Source: Cadophora sp. MPI-SDFR-AT-0126 (Eukaryota; Ascomycota; Leotiomycetes; Helotiales; Ploettnerulaceae). Taken from it: 64,000 nt of DNA. A model generated the notes under the pieces. That model was given only the letters and a program-made list of their open reading frames with translations, ran no database searches and was not told where the DNA came from. Of this stretch, positions 11,638-27,507 are shown piece by piece; position 1 is the first letter of the stretch; the number at the start of each line of letters is the position of its first letter. A program made the position numbers and the translations under genes. The DNA is taken from NCBI GenBank assembly GCA_020747065.1, contig JAGMVK010000011.1:496001-560000 (forward strand), read 5' to 3'.

Positions 11638-13799
11638 ATGGAGGCAGCGTCGGCGAGGATGGCGGCCAGAGACCGCTTCAGTGTTATGGGGGATCCGGGC
11701 CCCTCGAACCTCCAACGATACATTCAACAGGCCTGCAGTCCCGAGAATTTCGAACCAAACCTCGCAGTCAACCTCGAAGTAGCAGATCTGATCAACTCAA
11801 AGAAGGGCAATGCACCTAGAGAAGCTGCCGTGGCCATTGTCAACTATATCAACCACCGCAACCCGAATGTTTCCCTGTTAGCTCTCAACTTGTTGGATAT
11901 ATGCGTCAAGAATTGCGGATACCCTTTTCATCTTCAGATCAGTACGAAGGAGTTTTTGAATGAGCTCGTGCGGAGGTTTCCCGAGAGGCCCCCGATTAGA
12001 GCGACGAGGGTGCAGATGAAGATCTTGGAGGCAATTGAGGAATGGCGGGGTACAATATGTCAGACTTCACGGTACAAGGAAGACTTGGGCTTCATTCGGG
12101 ATATGCACAGGCTGCTAAGCTACAAGGGATATGTGTTCCCAGAGGTCAGAAGAGAGGATGCTGCGGTGTTGAACCCGAGTGATGTGAGTTCCTGGAGAGA
12201 CTTGAAGATTTGGCGTGCACTAACTCTTGTAGAACCTCAAATCCGCCGAGGAAATGGAGGAAGAAGAGAAAGCTGCCCAATCAGCTAAATTACAGGAACT
12301 GATTCGGCGAGGTGGACCAGAGGATTTACAGGAGGCTAATCGATTGATGAAAATCATGGCGGGGTACGATACTCGACAGAAGACCGATTACCGGGCGAAG
12401 GCGGCAGAGGAGGTCGGAAAGGTCCAACAGAAAGCTCGACTGCTTGAAGAGCGTCTGGAGTCTTTCAAAGCGGGTGATGTGATGACTGAGGGCGATGTTT
12501 ACGAGGAGCTGGCTTCCGCACTTCAGAGCGCTCACCCTAAAATCCAGAGGATGTGCGAAGAGGAATCCGATGATCATGAAGCTGTAGCGAAATTGCTGGA
12601 GATCAATGACAGTATCCACCGAACAGTGGAGAGATACAAGCTCATGAAGAAGGGTGATGTGGAAGCTGCGGCCAAGATTGCAAAGGGAACACTAGGTACT
12701 ACGACAGGTGTCAGCAAGAATGCTGACAACGAACTTTCTTTAATCGATTTTGGTGGAGATATAGAGACCAATGGAAGTGCATCAGAATCTACGGCTCCAG
12801 TTGGACAACCTGGTGGGCTCGAGGATGATTTACTAGGACTATCTATGGGGGAGAGCAGTTTCGGACAAGGAGGCGGAATTTCTCTTGGATTTGGAAATAA
12901 CACAAGTAAGTCTATGGAGCCATTTACAAGAGTGTCTACTTACATCTAAAGATCTTCCTGGTCCAGCATTAATCTCCTCAACAGTGGATCACAGCACAGC
13001 AAGAGGACCAACTCCAACCCGGTCTCCAGCCCCTCCTCAACCACCAGCCAAGCCAGACTACTCTTCATTCTCTGCCTTTGGCTCATCAAATGCCAGCTCC
13101 AAACCAGCAACTCCACAGCCATCATTATTCCAACAACAGCAATTTTTACAAGCCCAAGCTTCAAAACAGCAGGCCCCAGTCGATCCCTTCGCATCACTTG
13201 CGTCCCCACGCCAGGCAACTCCACAACAAGCCACAACATCCATGTTCGACTTCGGGAATCAGCAAGCTGCGCCACAAGCAGCGGCTACTGCTGATGACGA
13301 CGAATGGGCTTTCTCGTCAGCTTTACCAGAAGGTCTACCCGCTTCAAATACACTTCAAGTCAGCGATACAACTCTCGGTATCTCACTACACGCTACTCGG
13401 GAACCACAAACACCATCAGTCATTACCATGTCCATAACATTCTCAAATAAAAGCGACCAACCAATATCCGAACTGACCTTCATGGCTGCAGTAACAAAGG
13501 TATTTTCTCCCCCGCCCTCGTCTCCATCTCCCAGTTTCCCTTCCAACGACGCTCCGATTCCCTTGCATCTCCGAGTCTTAAACACTAACTCCACACAGGG
13601 CTACTCCCTCAAACTACAACCCCAAACAGGACGCAGGCTACAACCACACGAGCAAGGCGGCGTCAAACAAGTCATCCATCTCAACGGCGTAGAGCAGGGG
13701 AAAGGCGATTCGGTGAAGTTAAGGTGGAAGGCGTCGTATAAGGTTGGGACGCAGCCGGTGGGTGAACAGGGCGAGATCTCGTCGCTTGGTATTGCGTGA
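11638..13799 (+). CDS. GGA: GGA-type clathrin adaptor (VHS-GAT-GAE)
   Basis: Four exons, 11638-12183, 12233-12905, 12952-13499 and 13599-13799, encode 655 residues. GGA proteins are monomeric clathrin adaptors at the trans-Golgi that bind Arf-GTP, cargo, ubiquitin and accessory factors and sort cargo to endosomes. An N-terminal VHS domain (about 20-165, NLQRYIQQACSPENFEPN, LLALNLLDICVKNCG) is followed by a helical GAT domain (about 200-330, LQEANRLMKIMAGYD). A Pro/Gln/Ser-rich hinge contains DDDEWAF, and a C-terminal GAE ear (about 525-655) contains MSITFSNKSDQPISELTFMA. Introns 1 and 2 are 49 and 46 nt. Intron 3 (13500-13598) is 99 nt, keeps frame and has no stop, but its removal gives the expected VTKGYSLKLQPQTGR. 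The first of several close in-frame ATGs was taken as the start. Confidence 0.94.
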
Positions 13800-15040
13800 T
13801 TTGACAGATAGACTGCCTCGAGCAGAATGAGTGAGAGATGAGAGTGATGAAAGTGATGAGAAAATATTATGAATAAATAAGATTGAGGTTGTCATGGCTG
13901 AGGCTGATATGATACTGGATGTTGGGAAAGGTGATTTGGTTGCTTGTTTGACATGAAACATGCATGCCTGGTTCACGTTGGTATGTCCAAAGTGCTCATG
14001 AAGGACAGATGCCCTAGCCTTTGTACCACTACTTCCTATCTCCTACCAAAATATATGTCCGAGAATGATAGGCACTCTCCCCTCCCCCTCCTCTTCTCTC
14101 TCTTCTCCTGCGCCAACGGAGTCTCCACGGTCCCATCCCCGTCCCCTCCCCTCATTTACATCAAGCCATCAAGCGATCTACCTACCTATCTATCTCACCG
14201 AGTAAAAGTAACATCTTCATCCCCATATCTCCAACCTTCCCCAACCCTATCCTCCCTAATTCAGTTCCTCCTCTTCCCCAAAGATCAACGTAATCTATCT
14301 ATCTATCTAGCCATCTGTCTACCAATACCAGTATTGTGAAGCATGATCCAACGGAATCGAATAGGATGATTTAGCAAGATGACGTGGTCTGCTTCTCTTG
14401 GGGAGAAAAAAAAAATGAAAGAAGAAAATGGCAGTAGTCTTTTCATTCTGGAATCCCCTCGTCTCGGAGTCCGAGGTGGAGAGTCGGGAGGGAGTGGGAG
14501 TTGATTTGAGATGACAAAGTCAATCACAATTCCCAAAAAAGTTCAAAATGAGGCTCAGGATTCAGAAGACGGAGAAACGTGGAAATCCCTTCCTTCCTTC
14601 CTTCCCTCCTTTATTCTTTTCCTTTTCTTTTCCTGGCCCCGCCTCCCTCCCTCGTCTGTATATAAGAAGGTTATCCCCGGCGATTTATCGTCTATCTATC
14701 TGCTCTATATTCTTCTCGAATTCTTTCTCTCTTCCTTTCTTCCTTTCTTTTGGGATTCCGTATGCGAAAAAGCTCGGGTGGTCGTTGAGTTAGTAGGTAC
14801 GTTGGGGGTTATGGGTGGCCGGAGGGAGGGAGGATATGAGTGGGGACAACGAGGATAAAGATAAATACTTTCATTGATATAATAGAAGTGTGGTTGGTGG
14901 ATGGGTTGAGTGGTGCAAGGGAAATGGTAATCTTGCAAAACGTACTGAAGACACGAACGACGTTAATGGTCAAATATCCTATTTTTTCAGGGATATCCAA
15001 CTTGACATCCCATATCTACAGCTATATGGATAGAAATAAT
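13800..15040. other. Convergent 3' region with pyrimidine-rich low-complexity DNA
   Basis: Lies between two converging genes, so it should hold two terminators. It is rich in C/T tracts on the plus strand (14070-14290 and 14585-14750), including CTAT tetranucleotide runs near 14180-14200 and 14293-14310. No gene is supported; the short frames here are artefacts of low complexity. Confidence 0.6.
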
Positions 15041-18509
<3,469 letters not shown>

Positions 18510-19964
18510 ATGAAGCTTGATCTTTCAACCTCTGTCATACTTTTGGCGACTTCAGCCCCTTATGTTTCAGCATGGGGTACGCTAGGTCATGACACAATCG
18601 CATACATCGCGACGAACTTTGGTGAGGCTCATGTTCTCTATGCAATTCCTTCATGCCATGTTCATACCCAACTCATCTGTTCTAACGAACAACAGTAACG
18701 TCGGCAACCAAGACGTACTTTCAAACCATCCTTGGCGACACAAGTACAGACTACCTTGCATCAGTCGCAACATGGGTGCGTCGCTCCCCTTCACCCTCAT
18801 TGTCCTTCCCCTTCCCTATTTCTCTTCCCAGCTCGCTTCCATATCAAATTAAATCATCAACTCCAAACACGCTGAACTTTTCTCGTTGTTCTTTCCCCAC
18901 AGGCAGATTCCTACCGTTACACCACAGCCGGCAAATTCTCCGCCCCATTTCACTACATCGACGCACTAGACAGTCCGCCATCATCCTGCGGCGTGGATTA
19001 TTCGAGAGATTGTGGGACGGGAGGATGTGTTGTTAGTGCTATTAACAATTATGTAAGTTTTTGTCCTCAGGGAAATGTGAAAAGAGCTTTGAAGACGGAA
19101 ATAGAAACTGGAGGGGAGAGAGGCTGATTCGGGTGCGACTTTAGACCACGAGAGTCAAGACGACAAGTTTGAGTTCGGCTGAGAGGATCATTGCTGCAAA
19201 GGTATGCTTTTTCTCACGCCATTTTGCAGGAGCGATTACTGATAGCGGGATCCATAGATGCTCGTTCATGTGAGTTCCAGACTTTCTTCCTTCTCAATAC
19301 CTGCTCTGTTCATTACATGAAGCCCAAATTATCAATCTCTGTCTCTCTTTCTTTGCCTTTTTCGTTCAGATGCATATCTCAGGTACGGTGCGGTGATTTC
19401 AAGCTGATAATTCATGGTTACCAGTTCATCGGCGACATCCATCAACCTCTTCACGATGAGAATCTTGACGTAGGAGGAAACGACATCGATGTTACGTTTG
19501 ACGGTACTTCAACGAATCTCCACGCAATCGTACGTTCTCCCCAATCCCAAATTCTGTACCTTCAGACCCCCAATATCAACCTAATATCAACTAACCTCAC
19601 CCAGTGGGACACCGCCATCCCCGAAAAGCTAGTCGGCGGCTACAGTCTCGCCGACGCCAAGACCTGGGCCACAAACCTTACCACCGCCATCAAGACCGGC
19701 ACTTACAAAAGCTCCTCCGCCTCCTGGCTCACCGGCATGAAACTCTCCGACCCAGTATCCAGTAGCATGATCTGGGCGAGCGACAGCAATGCGTATGTGT
19801 GCAGTGCGGTGATGCCGAAGGGTGTGAGTCCGTTGGAGAGTACTGATCTGTCGGGCACTTATTATCAGGGGGTTGTTGGGATCGTGGAGTTGCAGGTTGC
19901 GAAGGCGGGGTATAGGTTGGCGGCTTGGTTGAATTTGATTGCGACGGGTGCTACGGGGTTGTGA
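18510..19964 (+). CDS. Secreted S1/P1-type zinc nuclease
   Basis: Seven exons (18510-18621, 18696-18775, 18903-19052, 19145-19201, 19258-19269, 19425-19529, 19605-19964) encode 291 residues. S1/P1 nucleases are extracellular enzymes with three zinc ions that cleave single-stranded DNA/RNA and remove 3'-phosphates. The signal peptide appears to be residues 1-21, so maturation exposes Trp22, the ligand expected at the mature N-terminus. The other ligands fit the family: His27, Asp66, His81, His137, Asp141, His147, His170 and Asp174. Exon 5 is a 12-nt microexon (MLVH) carrying the ligand His137; it is needed to read MLVHFIGDIHQPLH. The gene probably serves nutrient (phosphate/nucleoside) scavenging. 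Confidence 0.93.
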
Positions 19965-20912
19965 GGGGAATGATAGTGAAAGGTGTAAGGGGGGTGGGAG
20001 ACTCGTTGTAAGGTGGTTTCTTGTTTGGGAATCTCGCTTCGCTGTAAACAATCACCCGGAACGGGGATCCTCAGAGGGGGGCTAGCGTTGAATAGGCGAC
20101 GGCACGTGCGGCATTTAAACTGTCGATTTCTGGACTCCAGTCAATCAAATTTCACATCCAATATCCTGAAGCCTTCCAAGATCCTCCTGAGACCATACTG
20201 TCTTCAATTTATGCGTTATATTCACGAAGATGGATGCACCAGGGGCACTGGCAGCTGAACTCTTCTGTTCGGGTCATGCGACCATGCAAAATTCTTTGGC
20301 CCCCAAAACGCCCATATCAACGGCTGACAACTTTCTAAAGCCGAGCAGACGCACTGCTCACGGTATGACCTTAGCTCAGGCACGGCATGAAGAGTCTTCA
20401 AGCTCGGGTCTTCGTGTCCTATATTGATAATGAAAACTGCCATGTTATCGGGCGACCAAAATCTCAATTTTATCATGAGACGGTAAAAGCGAACCCCACG
20501 AGTAACCGGCGAACCATATTACCGTACCGGATCAAGTCGTCAATCAATGGAAAGGCTCGATAACCCACACACTGTACCAGAAGTCGTCCAATCTTCTAAA
20601 AACACGATCTCGTTGCAGCGTCCAATCGTATGCCAGCGAACGCTCAGTCGTCCACACTCGGTCGGTTCACTGAACTGCTTCTCACCTGAACTCGAGAACC
20701 ATCCTTCGGAAATACAGACAAAGACAAACACATCTAAGTTTTCTTCTTCAGCGTCGGTCTCTCAGCTCGGCCAGCCTGTGCTACATTCATGGTGGTGTGA
20801 TTGGTTCACGTGAGTGGAGCCTGATGCCTGCAGGAACCTCTCCCACAAGACCATCGACCCTTCTGCCTCCAGCTTTTCTTCCCAGTGTTCATTCTCATCA
20901 TAGGCCGTCGAA
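19965..20912. other. Intergenic region before the HeLo-kinase gene
   Basis: About 950 bp with no supported gene. It holds the nuclease terminator and the promoter of the next gene on the same strand. Confidence 0.5.
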
Positions 20913-23005
20913 ATGGCAGAGGTATTCGGGATCGTCACGGCAGTTCTGGGGCTCCTTCCTCTCTGTCGAGGTAAGTTCTCAAACCAAACGTACACCGCTT
21001 CCTGCTCTAACCGTCCATGCTAACATTCCACAGATGGAATAGGAATGATCAAAGATATATTTGACTCTGCCAGAACACTGGAACTGGCAGTGGGACGACT
21101 AGAACTGCAGCAAGATGTGAGCAAGTCCGACTGCGAACCAGCATTTTGACTGCCAGCGAGCTGAACACACGTGACTAGAGATTCGACGAATGGCGAGACA
21201 TCTGGCGGAGTGATGATGGAGAACCGGATATGAAGTTCGAGGCGTATGCGAAAGCTAATCCGGCTGCTGGGAAGAGGGTCCTGCGTCAATTGGCGTTGAT
21301 GTCGCAAGCTTTATGTGATGCCCATGCACTGGAGGATAAGTATGGTATCAAGCCAAGTCATTGGCCCGATCGAGTACGATGATTCATTGTTCTAGTCAAG
21401 CAAGCATTGTCTAACAAGTTTAGGAATCAAAAGATCTCTCGAGGTTTCGCTTACGGGAAGGAGAGAATCTCACGCTTGAAACGCAAGGTGTATTCGTCGA
21501 GCGATGCAAGATGAATATGTCCTTCATCAAACGATGTAAATTCGTCTTCCGGAAAAAGGACGCCGTCTGGACGAGTCTCATTGACTTGATCAAAGAGTAT
21601 AACGAGAATCTCGCTACTTACGGTCCCAGATTCGACTTGGAGAAGATGCTAAAAGGAGAGTTCGATATCCTGCGAAAGATGCAACTTGCAGAGCTCAAGA
21701 GACGAGCAGAGGCGGCGAGCTACGAGGCAAGACACTCTCTACCAGATGGCGATAACGTGGCACGCTACCAAGACATGTCACTGGCAGCGCAATTCAGCTC
21801 GGTGGTCAAGTATGAGCGGAGACATGCTGCGTACAAATTCACCATGAAGGATTTCCGTCTCGATCCTTCGTATGCCGTCTCGTCATCTGGGTCGTCGACT
21901 ATGGCACTTCTGTTTGATTATCCTGTTCGCAAGGAGAATCGTGTGGTGTTGATCGAATGGATCGATAACCTAGACCGAGATCAGGAACGAGATACAAGGA
22001 TCAAGACCCTAATGTTGGCAACTCCGAAGCCTGATCGTCTGCTCCTCCCGAAATGCTATGGCATGGTGGAAGATCCAATAGCGAGAAGGTACGGACTTGT
22101 CCTCGCACCACCACCACACATCCGCTCCAATCTGCCTCAAATCATGCCTGCCGGAGCAATTTCTCAGAAGAGAATGCCGGTATCGCTGACTGAGCTTCTG
22201 GAGAAGAGACATCCCGCTCATCAGGAAATTCTGGATCTTGGCATCCGTTTTCGCTTAGCTAAGAAGCTAGTTGAAGCCGTCAACATGATGCATTGCGTTG
22301 GTTGGGTCCACAAGTACGTCCTCCCCTCACCTGAACTTTTACGAATAGCTAACTCAACCATCCAGAAACATCCGCTCAAACTCCATCCTCTTCTTTCCAG
22401 CAGCCAACATCCCCTCCCACGGCCCTCCTGGCCCAGCCTCCGGAATCCCCCAACCCCTAGGATTCAACAACCCTCTCTTTGTCGGCCTCGGCAACGCCCG
22501 CATCGACGACCTCATCAACGACCCCGACCCTTACTATCCCTCTGACCACCACGAACCCATCTACATCTCCGAGCACGGCCAGCGCCTCGTCCGAATCCAC
22601 TCCCCACCGCACGGCCACGGACCCAGCAACGAACTCCTCCCGCTCACCCGCCGCCCCAAAGACATCAACCTCGACTACTACCAACACCCCTCCAAACGAT
22701 ACAACCCCAGCATCCGCTACTCCCGCGCCCACGACATCTACAGTCTAGGCTGCGTGCTCCTCGAGATCGGGCTCTGGGAGCCGCTGCATGAAGTTGTGGA
22801 TGTGGAGGATGAGGATTATGAGAGGGTGAGGAGGGGGTTTCAGAATCTGACGATGAGGTTGGAGGGGTTGGCGGGGGGGATCTATGCGGGTGTTGTGAGG
22901 AGGTGTTTGGCGGTTGGGAGTACGGCGAGGGGGGAGGTAGAGGGGAGGGAGTTGTCGAAGTTTTTTGCGGGGTTGGCGGCGGAGTTAGGGAGGTGTTGGG
23001 CTTGA
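20913..23005 (+). CDS. HeLo-like N-terminal domain fused to a kinase-like (pseudokinase) domain
   Basis: Five exons (20913-20970, 21034-21116, 21179-21373, 21424-22313, 22366-23005) encode 621 residues. The N-terminus (MAEVFGIVTAVLGLLPLC, then MIKDIFDSARTLELAVGRLELQQ) is a helical module resembling fungal HeLo/HeLo-like (prion-inhibition) domains, which form membrane-active death effectors in proteins such as HET-S. The C-terminal half has a kinase fold outline: VVLIEWI for strand beta-3, VNMMHCVGWVHKNIRSN at the catalytic-loop position and HDIYSLGCVLLEIGLWEPL for subdomain IX. The catalytic HRD is HKN (residues 408-410) and the metal-binding DFG is VGLGNAR (448-454), so catalysis is unlikely. 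This resembles a known class of fungal HeLo/pseudokinase proteins tied to incompatibility. HeLo membership is inferred from wording only. Within the last exon the coding strand flips from C-rich to G-rich near 22765. Confidence 0.82.
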
Positions 23006-24173
23006 TTTTGGGGAGGGGTTGTTTGTGCGGATGCTCTATTTCTTTACTTTCTTTTTGAGATTCGATACAGCTAGACGTGCTTGTGGACTTGGTTTTGCAC
23101 ACTTTAGTGAACGAGGGAGGGTGGGTATGTCCTTGTTTGTATGGTGTCGGTTTCTGGACGTCTGGAGACGCGGCTTCCGATACCGCGAATGAGTGAGATA
23201 TTGAGAATATGAAATTGCAAATGATACCTATCTACTTGTACATCACTTGAAATTTTTTTGGCAGAACCAATTCGATATTTTCTGCTCGTGGCAAACGAGA
23301 TACGGATGCCGTCTGACTCAAGCCACCACTGATTTCAGTACGGATAGGAATTGCCAAACTATGAAATTGTCAAAGTGCTAAGGGCTGCACTTCCAATAGG
23401 TAGGTTGTTTCAGTTTTGACCACAGCATCCATTTGGATTCCCGTGTTTAATGTACTATTATACCTGCACTGAACTGGAATGGGGAAGTAAACTCATCTTT
23501 GGGCTTATTAAATGCTTTCAAAAGGGAATGTAAAGCGTATAAATTAAACAAGCACAGTATGAGTACTGGATGAAGATAAATGTCGAGTCAATCATAAGTG
23601 CTCAACTATCCATCCACAGGAGATAGATAATCTCACTCCCGTAGTTAATTTCGTCTGCAAAAGGAACCAAGCTTTCAAAGTTGGACGTAGTGTGGGAGTC
23701 ATGTCGAAAGGATAGCCTCGCTGTTCCGACTTATTGATTAAGTACTTTGAATGACTGCAGATGTGAGAATCACTTGTAATAGACCGTTCCTCACTGATGT
23801 ATCAACTATATCTTTCTGGCACTTCCTTCCAACACTTAAGCTTCCGTTGGAAGCGCTGGGTAAGGCACAAACGGCCGAGTCGATTTTCTACGTCTGTTTG
23901 TCCGCAATCTCGCGGAGCTTGTATACCTTCACATAATTCCAATCATAATCTCTCAAGCTTTACTTCAAGATCAACATGGTACTCCAGTTTTCTTGGTTAT
24001 TCAGGTAATGGTCAAAAGTGGTACTCACTACCACGTTTTTGTTTTGACGCTTGCTGACTCATCATCACGAACTTTCTAAAGCTGAACTTCAACTTCATCT
24101 CAGCCTCTCATCTTTCAGCCTCGATATTTTTTACGCACATCTCCGCACGATCTGGACACTACGATTGAGAGCC
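23006..24173. other. Intergenic region
   Basis: About 1.2 kb, rather AT-rich (23200-23760), with no supported gene. Confidence 0.5.
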
Positions 24174-25591
24174 ATGTCACTGCTCGATCTCTCGAACGAG
24201 ATCCTCCTCCAGATCTTCTCGTACGGCTGTTTGAGACGATCTGACCTTCACAACACGATCCTGACATGTCATCGATTGTATGAAATCGGGCTGCCGTTTC
24301 TCTACCGCCAGGTCTGCATCAGCGCTCGACCAAATCATGTCATTCCCGGCAAATTGATAACGAACGTTGATCGATTCTTCAAGATTTCTGTACTGTACCC
24401 TGCTCATCTGTCGTTCATACGCACGGCGGAGCTTTACTGGGAAAACGATTGTCCGGGACGCACAAACAGACTTTTCGATCTCTTGTCAAGATTCTCGTCG
24501 GTCAGAACCGTTACCATAAAGTACGCCTATCCAGGGTCTTCCACGCGTCAACTCTTGCGCCATGCGGCAGCTTTCAAACGACCTACCACTCTGCGCCACG
24601 TCAAGCTGATTGCGTCGCAGAGTTCGTATGCGAGCATATCAGCCCAGGATATTGCAACGCTCTTCTTCTCCCTTCCAAATATCGAGACCTTCACCCTGGA
24701 GAATTTTGACCCCGAGAACTTTGAAGGAGAAGATTTCACATACCCTTCCACAAATCTCACCAGGCTCGAGTTCCTGAAGAGCACAGCACTCCCGCGAGGA
24801 TCTCTCATGACATCGCTTCTCATGTGCCATCCCGCCCTGAGAACACTCATATGGACGGTACAGACCAAAGATACTGTCCTTGTATGGACTTCCCTTTCTG
24901 TCGACCAAACACTTTCCCCTCTCAAACCTCATCTCACCGACCTTCGCCTTACACTCAAAACCTGTCCTTCTCTACATAACCACCGGATACGCAAGATCGG
25001 TGATCAATTGGACTTTTCTGGTTTCGCCGTCCTGAAGAACCTAGAATTTCATGAACAGTTCACGTTCGCTCAGGCCGAGGTCTCCACGCGGCCTCGCGAT
25101 GCGGGCTGGCCCAAGTACATTCGAGCAGATCTTTACCGACGACTTCCTGCGTCACTAGAGACTTTGACGGTTTGTCCCCCACCTCGGCCCCTATCTCATC
25201 TCTTTCTCCTCCTTCTGATCCATGCCGAAGAGATGTATTGATCTTGTGAACTTAGATACATTTCGATCCATGCTCGTACATCCTGAAGAATTGGACGACC
25301 GAGAAAACGGAGGATTACGCCTGGATATTGACTCTCGCAGCCCACAAATCCACCAATCTTCAGAGACTCCGGCGTGTGTCTCTCATAGAGAGGATCCAAT
25401 GGGAGCATCGAGATCCTGATGTATATCCCCCGCGTGTCCAACGGGTCAAAGCAAGGGAGTGGGAGTATCCGTTGGAAGTATTGAAAGTCTTCCGTGAAGC
25501 GGGCATCGCACTGACAGTCATGTTGAGGCCACCACCATCGCCACAGCTGAACAGGCTTCAAATCCTAGACTCCCCATTTGATTTTGCTTGA
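24174..25591 (+). CDS. F-box domain protein with LRR-like C-terminus
   Basis: Two exons, 24174-25169 and 25256-25591 (intron 86 nt), encode 443 residues. The F-box is at residues 1-45 (MSLLDLSNEILLQIFSYGCL, TILTCHRLYEIGLPFLYRQV) and is expected to bind Skp1 in an SCF ubiquitin ligase. The rest is an irregular leucine-rich array (NIETFTLENFD, NLTRLEFLKSTALP, LKNLEFHEQF) likely to recruit substrate. Splicing joins SLETLT to IHFDPCSYILKNW and restores a C-terminus found also in the broken paralogue at 8158-9340. Such F-box families are large and fast evolving in filamentous fungi. The target is unknown. The start ATG gives the F-box immediately; an upstream in-frame ATG at 24051 was rejected because the 41 extra residues look like leader sequence. 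Confidence 0.8.
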
Positions 25592-26796
25592 TGTGTGGAA
25601 ACCAACGTCCTTAGGCGAATTTGTCGTCCTGCCGTACACGATTGCTTTCAGTCGCTAAAGTCTACTCTCACAACTGCTTTCCTGTACGAGCGTTTTTCCC
25701 CCGCGTTTCTTAGCCGAGAATTTCCCCTCGATGCCCTGCCCCGGACCCAGGTTCGCTGGGGCTCATACTAGTCATTATTCGGTGCTGATTGCGAGTCTGC
25801 CGGCCAGGTTCATAAAGTCAAGTACGGAGGTCCATCGCGGCAGTCAATTCCAAGTTTCTATACCCGGTACCTGCATGATAGGATGCTGTTCCGAGATACT
25901 TGTCCCTGTCGGCGACCGATCCGGATGGCTCATCCGAGGGAAAAGTCAATATTTGTGCGCAGGGAAGTTTGGCGAGGATCTAGATGGGAGGCGAGGAAGG
26001 GGAGGTTCGTGCGATGGTTTGTACGATTATTTGGTTATTGGTTTGGCAAAACTATGTCGTTATTTCGATGCCTCTTGAAAGGGTCGTAGGGGTGTATGTG
26101 TCCGCTTGCGCCGTTTGTCTGAAAGAACAGCATCGAGATTCAATTCAGTTCAACCTTCAATTATGGCATCCGTAGGTTTGGCACATCAAGTGACCTCCAA
26201 TGGAATTGTTGATATTATATAACTAACTGACTGGATCCTTCGATGCAAAGCCATTACGGCCGATATGTACGACCGATCGATCGGCAACTTAGTAACACCG
26301 TCCAAAGCATCGAGTTGTCATGTTGCGCCATACCCTTCGTATGAGCCAAGCCCTGTCACCTGTCTAGCATTTTCGGCACCTGATTGTACCCCCTTGCGAT
26401 CTCGCCAGCCCCCTTCAATGTAACATCGCTAGCTCAGCATTCCTGCTTGTTTGCAGCCCGGAACAATTACCCGAAATAGCATGCTTGTCCAATGAAATGG
26501 TGTATATCTGCTGGGGGTTTCGGCAAGGGAAGGCTAAAATGGTGCTGATTGTGAGCACCTCGATGGAATGCTCTTTCCACACTCCTCTGCATCACTTCAC
26601 GTCATCGTATCCCTCTTTGACTTCGATTCTCCCTTAATTCAAAAAGTTGGGAACCGCAAGAATCATGCCGATCGCGACTTGAGAATAATACTTATAGTAT
26701 AATGTTTGCTTTCATTCATTACCTGCAACACAATCACGTATCCAGACAGAAGACTCGTTGATCTGGGGCGACCAGTCTGTATACCTCCCAGCCGCA
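25592..26796. other. Intergenic region
   Basis: About 1.2 kb with only short overlapping frames. A small palindrome (CGATCGATCG) lies near 26275-26284. No gene is supported. Confidence 0.5.
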
Positions 26797-27507
26797 ATGG
26801 CGATCGAGAACATCAACCAGAACTCTGTCAAATCGATTGATCAAGAGATGTCTTTCCTTCTCATGGGTTTGAGCACATTATCAGAACTCGATTGGGAGGA
26901 GCCGGTGTGCATATACGCGGTTCTTTTCGTCTGCATCGCAATTCTAGTCCACAGAATGTTGAAGTCAAGGGAGAGGATACGGAGACTAGAAGGAAAGGTC
27001 TCCGAGCTTGCGAGGACAAATGAAAGCATCGAACGAATGGTCCAGAGCCTGAGGGAGGAGATGCTGATGTCCAGGGAAGTGGATAGGGAAGAGAAGCTGT
27101 GTTTGGTGGAGAACGTCAAGCAAGTCATGAGGCAGGGAAATGGAAGCCCGAGAGAAAATTCTATGACTGATGAACTCTACTCTGGATCGCAACATCTGGA
27201 TGATCCTATTGCGCATGGCGAGGAGATCTGCGGTGACGATGCGGAGAGCGGCGGCACAGGCGGATCTACCCTGGAGGACACATCATGCCCGTGGTGTTCG
27301 CACGCTCATCTATTGAGATTAGGTGGCTGCACTGGAGACCAAACTTGCGATGGATCCGTCCATATACCATATTGTCCAAGCTGTTTCTACAACGAGGGGA
27401 TGGAACATGGTCAAGAGCGGGATACGGCTTGCTTGGATGGTGGAACGACAACGGCTGCCGAGATGACAGACGGAGAAGCCAGTGCAGAGCCATTAGATGA
27501 TTGTTAA
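26797..27507 (+). CDS. Orphan single-pass membrane protein with coiled coil and Cys pairs
   Basis: A 236-residue protein of no family I recognise. One hydrophobic segment (about residues 38-54, CIYAVLFVCIAILV) is followed by a basic stretch and a charged coiled coil (about 60-115, RRLEGKVSELARTNESIERM). An acidic linker leads to a Cys-rich tail with CPWC, GGCTGDQTC and CPSC, which could bind zinc. The frame has GTG/TTG codons further 5', but the first ATG is at 26797. It lies 290 bp... 380 bp upstream of another small membrane protein on the same strand. Function unknown; an intron in the 3' part cannot be excluded. Confidence 0.5.
   Translation: MAIENINQNSVKSIDQEMSFLLMGLSTLSELDWEEPVCIYAVLFVCIAILVHRMLKSRERIRRLEGKVSELARTNESIERMVQSLREEMLMSREVDREEKLCLVENVKQVMRQGNGSPRENSMTDELYSGSQHLDDPIAHGEEICGDDAESGGTGGSTLEDTSCPWCSHAHLLRLGGCTGDQTCDGSVHIPYCPSCFYNEGMEHGQERDTACLDGGTTTAAEMTDGEASAEPLDDC

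Noticed and set aside
26271..26290. Palindrome CGATCGATCG as a possible regulatory site
   Set aside because: Too short and isolated; no second copy at a promoter.
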